From assembly GCA_027491735.1 (NCBI GenBank), contig JAOZGP010000029.1, positions 1-32,088 of the forward strand: a DNA stretch of 32,088 nucleotides, given 5' to 3'. The DNA comes from Thermoproteota archaeon. Its GTDB lineage: Archaea > Korarchaeota > Korarchaeia > Korarchaeales > Korarchaeaceae. Shown here one piece after another: positions 31,332-32,088 of the stretch. The position numbers and the translations under genes were made by a program. Below the pieces are notes generated by a model. That model searched no databases. It was not told the DNA's origin and saw only the letters and a list, made by a program, of their open reading frames with translations. The stretch's first letter is position 1; each line of letters starts with the position of its first letter.

Positions 31332-31811
31332 TCATTCAATCAGCTTCCTTATAATCCTCCCGACTATGTTGGCAAACACTATGCCAGAGATCGCCTGAAA
31401 CGTGTTGCCTGGGAGCTCGGCTATCGCTCCTCCGAAACCGTAAAGGACTACCTCCACGATGAAGTATCCGGCGACCATGAGGATCCCAGCTATCACGGTT
31501 GCAGTGAAGAGGAGAACGCCTCCTCTCTTATAACTCAGTCCGACGACAGCACCCTCAGTTCCTTTTATGATAAACGTGAACGGGGCCCAGTGAGCATAGC
31601 CGGAGAGCACATCAGCAGCAGCTGAACCTATACCTCCCGCCAGAAAGCCCACAACAGGACCGAAAAGCATTCCGGACATCATGACCATCGTGTCCCCAAG
31701 GTTTACGTACCCTCTCGTCTGAGGAGTTGGGATCTGAATTATCATAGTGGCAAGAGCCGTAAGAGCTGCCATTAGCCCTGACAAAGCCACAAATTTGGCT
31801 TTGTTTTTCAT
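31332..31811 (-). CDS. ECF transporter S component (vitamin uptake), substrate unknown
   Basis: This small membrane protein of about 159 residues has five to six hydrophobic segments. It carries the S-component features FVALSGLMAALTALATMI, YVNLGDTMVMMSGMLFGPVV, GGIGSAAADVLSGYAHWAPF and FIIKGTEGAVVGLSYKR. The N-terminal AxxxA-like helix would contact the EcfT subunit. No EcfA or EcfT gene is nearby, so it would use a shared module. The start is ATG 31811 (MKNKAKFVALSG), with GGGAGATAGG just ahead and the TATA box 35 nt upstream; ATG 31829 would lie at or before the transcript start. It is cotranscribed with the PurM-like gene. Confidence 0.8.
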   Translation of the reverse strand: MKNKAKFVALSGLMAALTALATMIIQIPTPQTRGYVNLGDTMVMMSGMLFGPVVGFLAGGIGSAAADVLSGYAHWAPFTFIIKGTEGAVVGLSYKRGGVLLFTATVIAGILMVAGYFIVEVVLYGFGGAIAELPGNTFQAISGIVFANIVGRIIRKLIE

Positions 31812-31840
31812 ACCTATCTCCCGTACCATCGAGCTGAAAA

Positions 31841-31850
31841 TAAAAATTTA
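31841..31850 (-). promoter_or_regulatory. TATA box of the ECF S-component operon
   Basis: TAAATTTTTA on the minus strand places the transcript start near 31819, just ahead of the GGGAGA and ATG 31811. Confidence 0.45.
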
Positions 31851-31973
31851 ATCTTTACTGGTTTTATATGCGGAGTAATGAGTAGAGTTTGTTAAAAAAA
31901 TATCAGAAAAAAGGAAGCGTCCTCAGCCCACGAAAATCTAGAGTAATCTGAAAGCAGACCAAGGGGCTATCTC

Positions 31974-32088
31974 ATGAATCATCAAGGGCCTGAGCGGCCT
32001 TCGATCAGCGTGGTGATGAAGCTCGACTGTCGACCGGTTCAGGCGTGTGGGTCCTGGGTAGGGGGCTTGATGGGAGATCCGAGAGCTC
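31974..32088 (+). other. Unrecognised open frame running off the right edge
   Basis: An ATG at 31974 opens a frame (MNHQGPERPSISVVMKLDCR, then PVQACGSWVGGLMGDPRA) that is still open at the last base. It has no clear family. A TATA-like TTTTATATG lies at 31862-31870. The same bases could equally be the start of a structured RNA or mobile-element end. The stretch 31871-31973 shows no gene. Confidence 0.25.

Noticed and set aside
31974..32088. tRNA, SRP RNA or RNase P RNA at the right edge
   Set aside because: No cloverleaf, SRP or RNase P core motif could be found in the bases available.

Overview
The window reads as chromosome of a thermophilic archaeon, most likely from the TACK group and possibly Korarchaeota-like. 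This is an inference from gene content, not from a marker gene. The supporting signs are: TATA boxes about 26 nt ahead of start codons (leaderless or short-leader transcripts); a GHMP-type archaeal shikimate kinase; an HTH-ThiN regulator; the siroheme-dependent (Ahb) heme route; an archaeal-type valyl-tRNA synthetase; SMC with ScpA and ScpB; and strong use of AGG/AGA arginine codons. Genes are packed tightly, with many ATGA-type overlaps and three tail-to-tail overlaps between convergent genes. No tRNA, rRNA or CRISPR array was recognised.

Left edge to 1.45 kb: the C-terminal end of a radical SAM/SPASM protein and a five-segment membrane protein. From 1.45 to 10.54 kb, one nine-gene plus-strand operon encodes a split transketolase and the whole shikimate pathway: DAHP synthase, AroB, AroD, AroE, archaeal AroK, AroA and AroC. 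It ends with a chorismate mutase-prephenate dehydrogenase fusion, so it runs from sugar phosphates to chorismate and on towards tyrosine. A winged-helix DNA-binding sequence lies in frame ahead of the transketolase N-subunit but has no ordinary start codon. An inverted repeat sits just upstream of the operon's TATA box.

10.54-11.17 kb is a graveyard: a hairpin, a decayed gene of unknown type and a frameshifted stub of an IS607-type TnpA. A PfkB-family kinase overlapping valS follows. On the minus strand are an HTH-ThiN (ThiR-like) regulator and a HAD phosphatase. The HAD gene diverges from an HD-domain phosphohydrolase gene, and one palindromic TTTAAA lies about 26 nt from both start codons. 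Next come a two-gene ABC exporter and a ribbon-helix-helix regulator whose start region holds a perfect 24-bp palindrome, then a GDP-mannose pyrophosphorylase/phosphomannose isomerase.

20.5-25.3 kb is a heme cluster: fused siroheme decarboxylase AhbAB, AhbC, a precorrin-2 dehydrogenase-like protein, AhbD and heme o synthase. Together they can carry precorrin-2 through siroheme and Fe-coproporphyrin to heme b and heme o. A degenerate TnpB 3' end follows (about 25.45-25.78 kb).

25.9-30.3 kb holds thiI and then smc-scpA-scpB. The SMC is only 777 residues: heads and hinge are intact, but both coiled-coil arms are less than half the usual length. A minus-strand pair (ECF transporter S component and a HypE/ThiL-like PurM-superfamily protein) closes the annotated part. 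The last ~260 nt hold only an unrecognised reading frame that runs off the edge.
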